NCBI GenBank assembly: GCA_015067885.1
Contig: SVLO01000004.1
Location: 1-64,000, forward strand
Origin: Oscillospiraceae bacterium
Lineage (GTDB): Bacteria; Bacillota; Clostridia; Oscillospirales; Oscillospiraceae
Length of the DNA stretch: 64,000 bases
Reading direction: 5' to 3'
The notes under the pieces were generated by a model. It ran no database searches and was not told the DNA's origin. It worked only from the letters and a program-made list of their open reading frames with translations. A program made the translations under genes and the position numbers. Shown here in pieces: positions 49,206 to 60,075 of this stretch (the stretch's first letter is position 1; the number at the start of each line of letters is the position of its first letter).

Positions 49206-51278
49206 ATGAAGATGTCGCGCTATATTCCCTTTTCCCTGCATTGGGACGATGCCCCGCTGGATATTTCTTTTGTGTTTGAGCAGGAAAAGCCTGCCGGAAA
49301 ACACGGCTTTTTGACCATTCAGGGGGACAAAATGGTGTTTGAGGACGGCACGGTGGGCCGCTTCTTCGGCACATTGTTCAACAGCGGGATGAATTTCTGC
49401 TCCCACGAGCACGCGGAGATTGTGGCCCGCCGCCTTGCCAAGTTCGGCATCAATGTGGTACGCTTGCATCAGATGGATGCCGATTCCGCTTGTCCGAATT
49501 TGTTTAATTTCACCCGGGGTGCCCACGAGAACAACACCCGGTCCTTCGACCCCCGCAGCCTGGACCGGCTGGACTATCTGCAGGCCTGCCTGAAAAAAGA
49601 GGGCATTTACGTCTACGTGGACGGCATCAACCACCGGATTTTCCGCTCCGGCGACGGGGTACGCAGCGCCCATCTGGTGGATCAGCGGGCCGGGCGGCCC
49701 TTCTGCCTGTTTGACCCCACCATGATTGAGCTGGAAAAGAAGTTCAACCACGACCTGATGACCCACGTCAACCCCTACACCGGCCTGCGCTGGTGCAACG
49801 ACCCGGCGGTGATGGCCTTTAAGCTGGCCCCGGAGCTGACCATGTTCCAGCTGCCCACCGCCGACAAGTGGCCCATCAACGGGGTGGAACCCTACTGCAC
49901 CGAGCTGGAGAGCCGCTACCGGGCCTGGGCCGCCCGGCAGGGCATCGAGGTGGGCCCGGAGCCGGTAGATCTGGACTCCAAGACCAACCGATCTCTGCGG
50001 GCCTTCTACGTACAGCTGGAACGGGACTATTATGAGGAAATGACCGCCGCCCTGCGGGCTGACGGCGTAAAAGTCCCTATCATCCGGGACGCGCCCATGT
50101 TCTGTCTGGACCACCTGACTGCCCTGAACGGCGCGGACTACAGCGACAACCATCTGTACTGGTGGTCCGGCGACCAGCGGGACTTTATGAGCAAGAACCT
50201 CAGCGGCAGTTTCAACACCATGGCCGAGAGCTTTGCCATCACCCGCCTGGGCAAAAATGCCCACTTCATCTCTGAGTGGGACGCCCCCTGGCCCAACCAC
50301 TACCGGGCGGAGGCCCCCATCTTCCTGCCCGCCTACGCCTGTCTGCAGGGCACCTCCGGCATGACCGTCCACACCTACCGCTACGGCTGTCGGGAGGACG
50401 AGTATACCACCGGGCGGCTGGGCCGGGACATCGTCATCGGCGGCAGCTACTACCGGGGCACCTTCGACACCTACAACGACCCGGCCAAGTTCGGCCTGTT
50501 TTACCACGCCGCGCTGATGATGCGCCGCCATGACGTTCAGGAAGCGAAAGAGTGGGTCAGCATCAAATTCCCCCACCACACCCAGCCCGAGTCCATCGTC
50601 TACCCCAAGGACATCTCGGGCCACATGGCCGGGGACATCTACCGGCACAAGGTTTCCACCCGGTTGGAGGGTATGGAGCCCTTTGCTGACCGGGAAATTC
50701 CCTACGATATGCCCGCCGGCTCCCGCATGGAGCTGTCCGACGCCGGCGACCTGACCATCGTCACCGACGAGAGCTACCAGCGGCCCAAGGTGCTGGTCTC
50801 CGACACCGGGGAGCTGGTGCGGGATTTGGAGCGCTCCATCGGCACCGTGGACAGCCCCAACACCAAGGCGGCCTACGGCTTCATCGGCAACCACCAGCTG
50901 AAGCTGACCGACGTGACCATCCGGGGGGAGACCGATTTCGCCGTCATCGCCCTGTCCACCCTGACCGACGACCCCATCTGCAAGTCGGAAAACATTTTGC
51001 TGACCACGGTGGGTCGGGCGAAAAACACCGGCTACACCGATGAGGAGTTGCCCAACGGACACCGCAAGGTCACCAACCACGGCACCGCGCCGGTGCTGGT
51101 GGAGGTCATCGAGGCGGAAATCCGCATCCGAACCCCCCACCACAACATGCGTGTGGTGTCCATCGACGAGGATGGCTTTATCACCGGCAAAATTCCCAGC
51201 CGTTACGAGAACGGCGAGTTGATTTTCGAAGTGGGCAAGGAATTTGCCCAGATGTACTACCTGATTCAGACCGTATAA
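49206..51278 (+). CDS. TIM-barrel glycoside hydrolase-like protein (cellulase/GH5-like fold suspected)
   Basis: GTVGRFFGTLFNSGMNFCSHEHAEIVARRLAKFGINVVRLHQMD...; FISEWDAPWPNHYRAEAPIFLPAYACLQG. Confidence 0.6.
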   Translation: MKMSRYIPFSLHWDDAPLDISFVFEQEKPAGKHGFLTIQGDKMVFEDGTVGRFFGTLFNSGMNFCSHEHAEIVARRLAKFGINVVRLHQMDADSACPNLFNFTRGAHENNTRSFDPRSLDRLDYLQACLKKEGIYVYVDGINHRIFRSGDGVRSAHLVDQRAGRPFCLFDPTMIELEKKFNHDLMTHVNPYTGLRWCNDPAVMAFKLAPELTMFQLPTADKWPINGVEPYCTELESRYRAWAARQGIEVGPEPVDLDSKTNRSLRAFYVQLERDYYEEMTAALRADGVKVPIIRDAPMFCLDHLTALNGADYSDNHLYWWSGDQRDFMSKNLSGSFNTMAESFAITRLGKNAHFISEWDAPWPNHYRAEAPIFLPAYACLQGTSGMTVHTYRYGCREDEYTTGRLGRDIVIGGSYYRGTFDTYNDPAKFGLFYHAALMMRRHDVQEAKEWVSIKFPHHTQPESIVYPKDISGHMAGDIYRHKVSTRLEGMEPFADREIPYDMPAGSRMELSDAGDLTIVTDESYQRPKVLVSDTGELVRDLERSIGTVDSPNTKAAYGFIGNHQLKLTDVTIRGETDFAVIALSTLTDDPICKSENILLTTVGRAKNTGYTDEELPNGHRKVTNHGTAPVLVEVIEAEIRIRTPHHNMRVVSIDEDGFITGKIPSRYENGELIFEVGKEFAQMYYLIQTV

Positions 51279-51295
51279 AAGGGAGGAAAAAAACC

Positions 51296-52612
51296 ATGAG
51301 CAAACTGTTTGCGGCCTTTGGCGAAATCGAACTGCCCTGCCCCATCGGGACCCTGATTGGCGGTTGGATTCCCCCGGAGCGGCCCATGCGCATGAAGCTG
51401 GATCCCCTGCAGGCCAATGTAGCCATTCTGAAAAATGACGATGCCACCTTGGTGCTCATTAGCCTGGACCTGCTGATGATTGATATTGAGGATGCAGACG
51501 AGATGCGCCATCAGGTGGCGCAGGTAGCAGGCACCACCTACGAGCACGTTTTGATTTCCACAACCCACACCCACTGCGCCCCTGCGGCCACGGAGCAGTA
51601 CGATGCGCCCAAAAACCACCCCTTCGTCGCCCAGCTGAAGCAGCTGTTGGTGACCTGCGCCGAGCAGACCTATGCCAAGCTGGAGCCGGCGGTGCTGGGC
51701 AGTGGCTTCACCTACGAAACCGACATCACCTGGAACCGCCGCTATCTCCTGCGGGACGGTTCCGCTTGGGCACACCCCCAACTGGACAAGATGGAGGTGC
51801 TCTATGCCGAGGGCCCCATCGACCCGCAGGTGGGCGTACTTTGTGTGCGTGACATGGACGGCAACGCCGTGGGCTACGTGGTGAATTTCGCCTGCCACCC
51901 CCTGTTTTACGGCGGGCAGTGCATTGCCACGGCCAACTTCCCCGGTGTGCTGCGCCGGGAGCTGAAAAAGCTGGAAAACCCCAACTGCGTCACCGTGTTC
52001 CTGCAGGGTGCCGCCGGGGATATCAGCCACAGCAACCCCTTCGACCGCACCCGCACCACCATGGAATCGGTAGGCACCCGTCTGGCCCAGCGCAGTTACG
52101 AGGTGGCCCTCGCCGCCCAGTACAGCGACGAGGTGACCCTGAAGGGCGTGGCTGCCGATGTGCAGCTGCCCAAGCGGGTGCTGACCGACGAGCAGATTGC
52201 CCGCGCCAAGCGGGTTTTGGCTGGGGAAGATGTGGTCATCGAGCCATTCTGGCACCCCGTGTCCAGCATGGACAAGAAGGTCTTTGCCGCCAAGCTGGTA
52301 GAGTTGCGGGAGGATTGCGATAAAGAGCCTCTGCTCCGTGCCCCGCTGCAGGCCCTGCAGATTGGCAACACCGCATGGGCCAGCGTCCCGGCGGAGCTGT
52401 TTGTCAAGCTGGGCATGCAGGTCAAGCTGGGCCGCAAGGTAGATCAGACCTATATCTCCGCCTACACCAACGGCATGGTGGGCTACGTCTGCACGCCGGA
52501 GGCCTACGAGCACGGCGGTTACGAGGCAACCCCCTGCGGCGGCAGCCGTGTGGACCCCGGCGCCGGCGCCGTCATTGTGGACGGCTTGCTGAATTTGCTG
52601 GCAAAACTCTAA
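51296..52612 (+). CDS. Neutral/alkaline ceramidase-like domain protein
   Basis: VLISTTHTHCAPAATEQYD...VNFACHPLFYGGQCIATANFPGVLRREL...VFLQGAAGDISH. Confidence 0.7.
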   Translation: MSKLFAAFGEIELPCPIGTLIGGWIPPERPMRMKLDPLQANVAILKNDDATLVLISLDLLMIDIEDADEMRHQVAQVAGTTYEHVLISTTHTHCAPAATEQYDAPKNHPFVAQLKQLLVTCAEQTYAKLEPAVLGSGFTYETDITWNRRYLLRDGSAWAHPQLDKMEVLYAEGPIDPQVGVLCVRDMDGNAVGYVVNFACHPLFYGGQCIATANFPGVLRRELKKLENPNCVTVFLQGAAGDISHSNPFDRTRTTMESVGTRLAQRSYEVALAAQYSDEVTLKGVAADVQLPKRVLTDEQIARAKRVLAGEDVVIEPFWHPVSSMDKKVFAAKLVELREDCDKEPLLRAPLQALQIGNTAWASVPAELFVKLGMQVKLGRKVDQTYISAYTNGMVGYVCTPEAYEHGGYEATPCGGSRVDPGAGAVIVDGLLNLLAKL

Positions 52613-52616
52613 ATTC

Positions 52617-52660
52617 CATAACAAAACCCCCGTTTGCTTACGCAAACGGGGGTTTTTCTT
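52617..52660 (+). terminator. Intrinsic terminator
   Basis: AAAACCCCCGTTTGC-ttac-GCAAACGGGGGTTTTT. Confidence 0.9.
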
Positions 52661-52678
52661 GTCTTATGGGTGGAAGCC

Positions 52679-54829
52679 TTACTTGATTTCCTCGCCGGCT
52701 TCCTTCTTGGCCTTGATCTCGCGGATGGCGTCCTTGTAGGACAGGTTGACGCGGCCCTTGTCATCGATCTCGGTGACCTTGACCCAGATCATGTCGCCGA
52801 TGTTGACCACGTCCTCCACCTTCTCCACGCGATGCTCGGCCAGCTTGGAGATATGCACCATGCCGTCCTTACCGGGAGCCAGCTCCACAAAGGCGCCGAA
52901 CTGCAGGATGCGCACCACCTTACCGTAGTACAGCTGACCCACCTCGGGAACGAAGACGATGGTCTCGATCATCTTCTTGGCGGCGTCGCAGGCCTCGGCA
53001 TTGGGGGAGGCGATATGGATGGTGCCGTCGTCCTCGATGTCCACGGTGGCGCCGGACTCGGCGGTGATCTTCTGGATCACGCTGCCGCCCTTGCCGATGA
53101 CCTCGCGGATCTTGTCGGGGTCGATCTTGATGGTAATCATCTTGGGGGCGTACTTGCTGACCTCGGGACGGGGCGCGGCGATGCAGGGCAGCATGATCTC
53201 GTCCAGGATGGCGTAGCGGGCATCGCGGGTGATGTCCAGCGCCTCCTTGATGATCTCGTGGGACAGACCGTCGTTCTTCAGGTCCATCTGAATGGCGGTG
53301 ATACCGGCCTTGGTGCCGGCGACCTTGAAGTCCATCTCGCCGTGGAAGTCCTCCACGCCCTGGATGTCGATGAAGGTGGTGAAGCCGCCCTCGTCGTCCT
53401 GGATCAGGCCGCAGGAGATACCGGCAACGGGAGCCTTGATAGGCACGCCGGCGTCCATCAGGGCCAGGGTGGAGCCGCAGATGGAACCCTGAGAGGTGGA
53501 GCCGTTGGAGGACAGCACCTCGGACACCACACGGATGGCGTAGGGGAACTCCTCCACGCTGGGCAGCACGGGGATCAGGGCGCGCTCAGCCAGGGCGCCG
53601 TGGCCGAACTCGCGGCGGTTGGTGCTGCGGGGAGGCTTGGCCTCGCCCACGGAGTAGGGGGGGAAGTTGTAGTGGTGGAGGTAACGCTTGTCCTCCTCCT
53701 CCCAGATGGTGTCCAGCTTCTGGCTGGCGGCCAGGGTATTCAGAGTGGCGATGGACAGCACCTGAGTCTGACCGCGGGTGAACATACCGGAGCCGTGGAC
53801 ACGGGGCAGCAGGCCAACCTCGGCGGCCAGGGGACGGATCTCGTTCTTGGCGCGGCCGTCCACGCGGTGACCCTCCAGCAGCCAGGCCTTGACGATCTTC
53901 TTCTGGAACTTGTAGGTGAACTCCTCCAGATAGCTGTCCAGGTCGGGGTACTGCTCCAGGTACTTCTCACGCCACTTGGCGATCATGGCGTTCCAGCGCT
54001 CCTCGCGCACGTTCTTGTCGTCGGTGTCCATGGCGGCCTTGGCCTCGTCCATGAAGTTGGCCACGATGTCGTCGAACAGCTCCTGGTTGAAGGCGGCATG
54101 CTCGTAGTCCATCTTGGGCTTGCCCACCTCGGCCACGATCTGGTTGATGAAGGCGATCTGCTTGCGGATCTCCTCATGGGCCTTGACGATACCGGCGTAC
54201 ATGATCTCGTCTGGGATCTCGTCGGCACCGGCCTCGATCATGACCACCTTCTCCTGGGTGGCGGCCACGGTGACGTCCATGCGGCTGGTCTTGCGCTGCT
54301 CCTGGTTGGGGTTCAGCACGATCTGACCGTCGCAGTAGCCCACCTCCAGGCAGCCGATGGGGCCGGCGAAGGGAGCCTCGGACATGCTCACGCAGGCGGA
54401 GGCGCCGATCATGGCGGTCACCTCGGGGGAGCAGTCATAGTCCACGCTCATGACGGTGCAGTGGATGCACACGTCGTTGCGGAAGTCAGCGGGGAACAGG
54501 GGGCGCATGGGGCGGTCGATCAGGCGGCTGGCCAGCACGGCGGGCAGGGAGGGACGACCCTCACGGCGCATGAAGGAGCCGGGGATGCGGCCCACGGCGT
54601 ACAGCTTCTCCTCAAAGTCAACGGACAGGGGGAAGAAGTCGATGCCGTCGCGGGGACGGGGGGCCACGGTGACAGCCACCATGACGGAGGTCTCGCCGTA
54701 GGTGACCATGGCGGAAGCGGAGGCCAGCTCGGCCATCTTGCCCACCTCGATGGTCAGGGGGCGGCCGCACAGGTCCATGGTCCACTTCTTGTTCTTGGGG
54801 AACTGCTTTTGGGTGATGATAGTAGCCAT
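52679..54829 (-). CDS. pnp: Polyribonucleotide nucleotidyltransferase (PNPase)
   Basis: RDGIDFFPLSVDFEEKLYAVGRIPGSFMRREGRPS; KH and S1 domains. Confidence 0.97.
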   Translation of the reverse strand: MATIITQKQFPKNKKWTMDLCGRPLTIEVGKMAELASASAMVTYGETSVMVAVTVAPRPRDGIDFFPLSVDFEEKLYAVGRIPGSFMRREGRPSLPAVLASRLIDRPMRPLFPADFRNDVCIHCTVMSVDYDCSPEVTAMIGASACVSMSEAPFAGPIGCLEVGYCDGQIVLNPNQEQRKTSRMDVTVAATQEKVVMIEAGADEIPDEIMYAGIVKAHEEIRKQIAFINQIVAEVGKPKMDYEHAAFNQELFDDIVANFMDEAKAAMDTDDKNVREERWNAMIAKWREKYLEQYPDLDSYLEEFTYKFQKKIVKAWLLEGHRVDGRAKNEIRPLAAEVGLLPRVHGSGMFTRGQTQVLSIATLNTLAASQKLDTIWEEEDKRYLHHYNFPPYSVGEAKPPRSTNRREFGHGALAERALIPVLPSVEEFPYAIRVVSEVLSSNGSTSQGSICGSTLALMDAGVPIKAPVAGISCGLIQDDEGGFTTFIDIQGVEDFHGEMDFKVAGTKAGITAIQMDLKNDGLSHEIIKEALDITRDARYAILDEIMLPCIAAPRPEVSKYAPKMITIKIDPDKIREVIGKGGSVIQKITAESGATVDIEDDGTIHIASPNAEACDAAKKMIETIVFVPEVGQLYYGKVVRILQFGAFVELAPGKDGMVHISKLAEHRVEKVEDVVNIGDMIWVKVTEIDDKGRVNLSYKDAIREIKAKKEAGEEIK

Positions 54830-54853
54830 AATTACACTCCTTTTCTTTGGTTG

Positions 54854-54957
54854 GCCGGAGCACGCCCTTTAGCACTTGAATAAACAACCGCATTCCCCGC
54901 TGTTCGCGACGGCTCGGACGCTTATTCAACTGCTAAAAAAGCGCTGTGCGCTCCGGC
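54854..54957 (-). promoter_or_regulatory. Long stem-loop in pnp 5' leader
   Basis: GCCGGAGC ... GCTCCGGC outer arms; TTTAGCAcTTGAATAA / TTATTCAAcTGCTAAA inner arms. Confidence 0.75.
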
Positions 54958-55024
54958 AAATGGTTTGGTACAGATGGGAAGAAAGGGTGGCATGGTCGTT
55001 CCACGCCACCCTCTATTCTCAAAA

Positions 55025-55291
55025 TTACTTACGGATGCCCAGCTTGGCGATCAGAGTGCGGTAACGCTCGATATCCTTGGCCATCAGGTAGTCCAGCAGC
55101 TTGCGGCGCTTACCGATCATCTTGTACAGGCCGCGGCGGCTGTGGTTGTCCTGCTTATGCACGCGCAGATGCTCGGTCAGCTCGTTGATGCGAGCGGTCA
55201 GAATGGCCACCTGGACCTCGGGAGAGCCGGTGTCGGTAGCGTGGGTGCGGTTGGCCTCGATAACGGCCGTCTTTTCGTCCTTACGGATCAT
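55025..55291 (-). CDS. rpsO: 30S ribosomal protein S15
   Basis: [69 protein letters not shown]. Confidence 0.97.
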   Translation of the reverse strand: MIRKDEKTAVIEANRTHATDTGSPEVQVAILTARINELTEHLRVHKQDNHSRRGLYKMIGKRRKLLDYLMAKDIERYRTLIAKLGIRK

Positions 55292-55540
55292 AGTTGTTTC
55301 CACCTTTCAAATTATTTCCCTGTGGCTGCGTAACGGGCGGGTAGAGCCCCACCCTGTTGGGTGAGCCGGTATCCCGAAACGAAGCGGACGGGCAGATGCG
55401 CATGAAATCTCATGCTCGGTTACTATACCACAGTTTTCCCCCGGTGTAAAGCAAAAAATGCCGTTTTTGTGGGAATTTTTTGCCTTTTTTCAGCCTATAC
55501 CACATCTTGGGTTTCCTCGCGGTGTTGACACACGAAATGT

Positions 55541-55571
55541 AACGCCGCACGGAAATCCGTGCGGCGTTTTT
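55541..55571 (-). terminator. Intrinsic terminator near rnhA end
   Basis: AACGCCGCACGGA-aa-TCCGTGCGGCGTTTTT, near-perfect palindrome. Confidence 0.75.
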
Positions 55572-55573
55572 GG

Positions 55574-56218
55574 TTATTTATACTTTTGACTTTCCGCAAC
55601 CGCAAGTTGGTCACAGCGGTTGTTGTACGGATTCTCCGCATGACCTTTGACCCAATGTAAATTGACCTGATGGCGGTCGCACAGGGTCAGCAGCCGGTCC
55701 CACAGGTCGGGGTTCAGGGCGGGTTTTTTGTCCGCCTTGATCCAGCCTTTGGCCTTCCATCCCCTGGCCCAGCCCTTTTCCAGGGCGTCGATGACGTACT
55801 TGCTGTCGGAATACAGCTCCACGATACAGGGTTCGGTCAGGGCGGCCAGGGCGGTGATGACCCCGGTCAGCTCCATGCGGTTGTTGGTGGTCTGCGCTTC
55901 GCCCCCGGACAACTCTTTTTTGTGCTGGCCGTACATCAGGATGGCGCCCCAACCACCGGGGCCGGGGTTGCCGGAGCAGGCTCCGTCGGTGTAGATGGTT
56001 ACGGTTTTCATACAATTCCTCTTTCTGCGCTTGCGCAGTTTCCAATTCCAGTTCCAAGGATACAGGATATTGGCCCAAAAGTCAAATGCCCGAAACATGG
56101 CCCTTTGATTGTGAAAACGGGAAAGACAGCCGACCAAGAAAAAGGCCACCCACGGAACCGCGAGCCAAAGCAGTATCGCCGCACCAACACCCACCAAAAT
56201 CCCCTCTGACAAGTTCAT
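55574..56218 (-). CDS. rnhA: Ribonuclease HI; core starts at 56011, with an in-frame TM N-terminal extension to 56218
   Basis: [38 protein letters not shown]; upstream in-frame [32 protein letters not shown], no stop between. Confidence 0.88.
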   Translation of the reverse strand: MNLSEGILVGVGAAILLWLAVPWVAFFLVGCLSRFHNQRAMFRAFDFWANILYPWNWNWKLRKRRKRNCMKTVTIYTDGACSGNPGPGGWGAILMYGQHKKELSGGEAQTTNNRMELTGVITALAALTEPCIVELYSDSKYVIDALEKGWARGWKAKGWIKADKKPALNPDLWDRLLTLCDRHQVNLHWVKGHAENPYNNRCDQLAVAESQKYK

Positions 56219-56240
56219 AATACACCCCCTTAATTTGTAT

Positions 56241-56263
56241 ATTAACACACTTTGTTTGTTAAT
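56241..56263. promoter_or_regulatory. Inverted repeat, candidate operator for adjacent XRE gene
   Basis: ATTAACA-cactttgtt-TGTTAAT. Confidence 0.45.
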
Positions 56264-56348
56264 GCACCTTGTTGCTGTGTATTTGCCCTTTTCGCCGTTG
56301 CTAACTATTTCACTCGGTTTGGGTAGAATATCCCTGAGGTGAATGCAA

Positions 56349-56585
56349 ATGGATATTCGGCACTATGATGTTTGGGTAAAAATTGGCCTTAACATTCTCC
56401 ATTACCGGAAAGAACAGCGGTTGACACAGGAACAACTGGCCGACCTGTGTGGCGAAGACGGAATGAGCCGCAACCACATCCAACGCATTGAAACTGCCGC
56501 CAGCTCTTGCAGTTTGGACACGCTTATCAACATCGCCCGGGCATTGGGTATCCCCCTGTACAAGCTGTTTGAGTTCAAAGAATGA
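56349..56585 (+). CDS. XRE-family helix-turn-helix protein
   Basis: [64 protein letters not shown]. Confidence 0.85.
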   Translation: MDIRHYDVWVKIGLNILHYRKEQRLTQEQLADLCGEDGMSRNHIQRIETAASSCSLDTLINIARALGIPLYKLFEFKE

Positions 56586-56591
56586 CAAAAA

Positions 56592-56627
56592 ACGACACCG
56601 TCACGTGTGTGACGGTGTCGTTTTTTA
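56592..56627 (+). terminator. Intrinsic terminator
   Basis: ACGACACCGTCAC-gtgt-GTGACGGTGTCGTTTTTT. Confidence 0.9.
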
Positions 56628-57044
56628 TGTATGCGGTTTCTTTAAGCCTTCCCCCGGGGGAAGGTGGCGCGGCGCTGCCGCGACGGATGAGGGGACATTT
56701 AATTCCACCTCCCGATTAATTGCGGCGCATACGCCTTCAAAATTTGTTTTGATATCCAAATTGGTAAAGCGGATGACGCGCAGTTTTTCCACCTGCTGCA
56801 GATACTCCGTCCGGGCTGCATCATACTGCAGTCCGTCCTCTTCAAAGTGCTGCGAACCATCCAACTCGATAACAAGTTTGGCGCGGTCACAGTAAAAATC
56901 CACAATGTATCTGCCAAACGGCTTCTGCCTGCGAAACTGCAGGGGGTGATTTTTCAGAAAATCATACCACAGATGGTTTTCCTCTTTTGTGGCATTCTTT
57001 CTCAGTTCCTGGGCGCGGGTTCGTGTCAACATTTCTTTTTCCAT
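56625..57044 (-). CDS. DUF559 (Vsr-like) endonuclease domain protein
   Basis: MLTRTRAQELRKNATKEENHLWYDFLKNHPLQFRRQKPFGRYIVDFYCDRAKLVIELDGSQHFE. Confidence 0.88.
   Translation of the reverse strand: MEKEMLTRTRAQELRKNATKEENHLWYDFLKNHPLQFRRQKPFGRYIVDFYCDRAKLVIELDGSQHFEEDGLQYDAARTEYLQQVEKLRVIRFTNLDIKTNFEGVCAAINREVELNVPSSVAAAPRHLPPGEGLKKPHT
56646..56697 (+). repeat. Family A repeat arm overlapping DUF559 3' end
   Basis: GCCTTCCCCCGGGGGAAGGTGGCGCGGCGCTGCCGCGACGGATGAGGGGACA. Confidence 0.85.
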
Positions 57045-57053
57045 ATCCGTGAC

Positions 57054-57102
57054 TGTCCCCCTCATCCGTCCCCTTCGGGGACACCTTCCCCCAGGGGAAG
57101 GC
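57054..57102 (-). repeat. Family A repeat arm, inverted, at DUF559 5' end
   Basis: Reverse strand GCCTTCCCCTGGGGGAAGGTGTCCCCGAAGGGGACGGATGAGGGGGACA. Confidence 0.85.
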
Positions 57103-59613
<2,511 letters not shown>

Positions 59614-59633
59614 AGTGTATGTCTCCTTTGGTT

Positions 59634-59681
59634 GTCATTCCGAGCCGGTGCGCACACCGGCGTGGGAATCCGTACTCCACA
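59634..59681 (+). repeat. 48-bp direct repeat, copy 1
   Basis: GTCATTCCGAGCCGGTGCGCACACCGGCGTGGGAATCCGTACTCCACA. Confidence 0.95.
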
Positions 59682-59949
59682 GGTCTTTCCATTGGGGATT
59701 GTGCATCTCTATCAGCCGGTTTTTCTTCTTTCTGCTCCAGGATTTGATCTGCTTTTCTCTTGTAATGGCAGCATCTACGCTTGGCGTTGCCTCAAAGTAA
59801 ACCAGCTTTGTAACATGATATCTTGCAGTAAAGCTGTTCGGGTCTGCGTGGTTGCGATGTTCCCAAATTCTTCGTTCAAGATCATTGGTCATTCCGGTGT
59901 AAAGCGTCACGTCGGTCTTGTTGCTTAAAATATAGACAAAATAGTCCAT
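59635..59949 (-). CDS. GIY-YIG nuclease family protein
   Basis: MDYFVYILSNKTDVTLYTGMTNDLERRIWEHRNHADPNSFTARYHVTKLVYFE...; SD GCGGAGG. Confidence 0.93.
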   Translation of the reverse strand: MDYFVYILSNKTDVTLYTGMTNDLERRIWEHRNHADPNSFTARYHVTKLVYFEATPSVDAAITREKQIKSWSRKKKNRLIEMHNPQWKDLWSTDSHAGVRTGSE

Positions 59950-59967
59950 AATACCTCCGCACAAAGA

Positions 59968-60007
59968 ACGGATTGCCGCACCAGTCTGCGGACTGGTTCG
60001 CAATGAC
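59968..60007 (-). repeat. Diverged inverted copy of the 48-bp hairpin repeat
   Basis: Reverse strand GTCATTGCGAACCAGTCCGCAGACTGGTGCGGCAATCCGT. Confidence 0.85.
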
Positions 60008-60027
60008 AGCGCAAGCCACCGTTTCTC

Positions 60028-60075
60028 GTCATTCCGAGCCGGTGCGCACACCGGCGTGGGAATCCGTACTCCACA
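60028..60075 (+). repeat. 48-bp direct repeat, copy 2
   Basis: Identical to 59634-59681; abuts gyrB stop codon. Confidence 0.95.
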
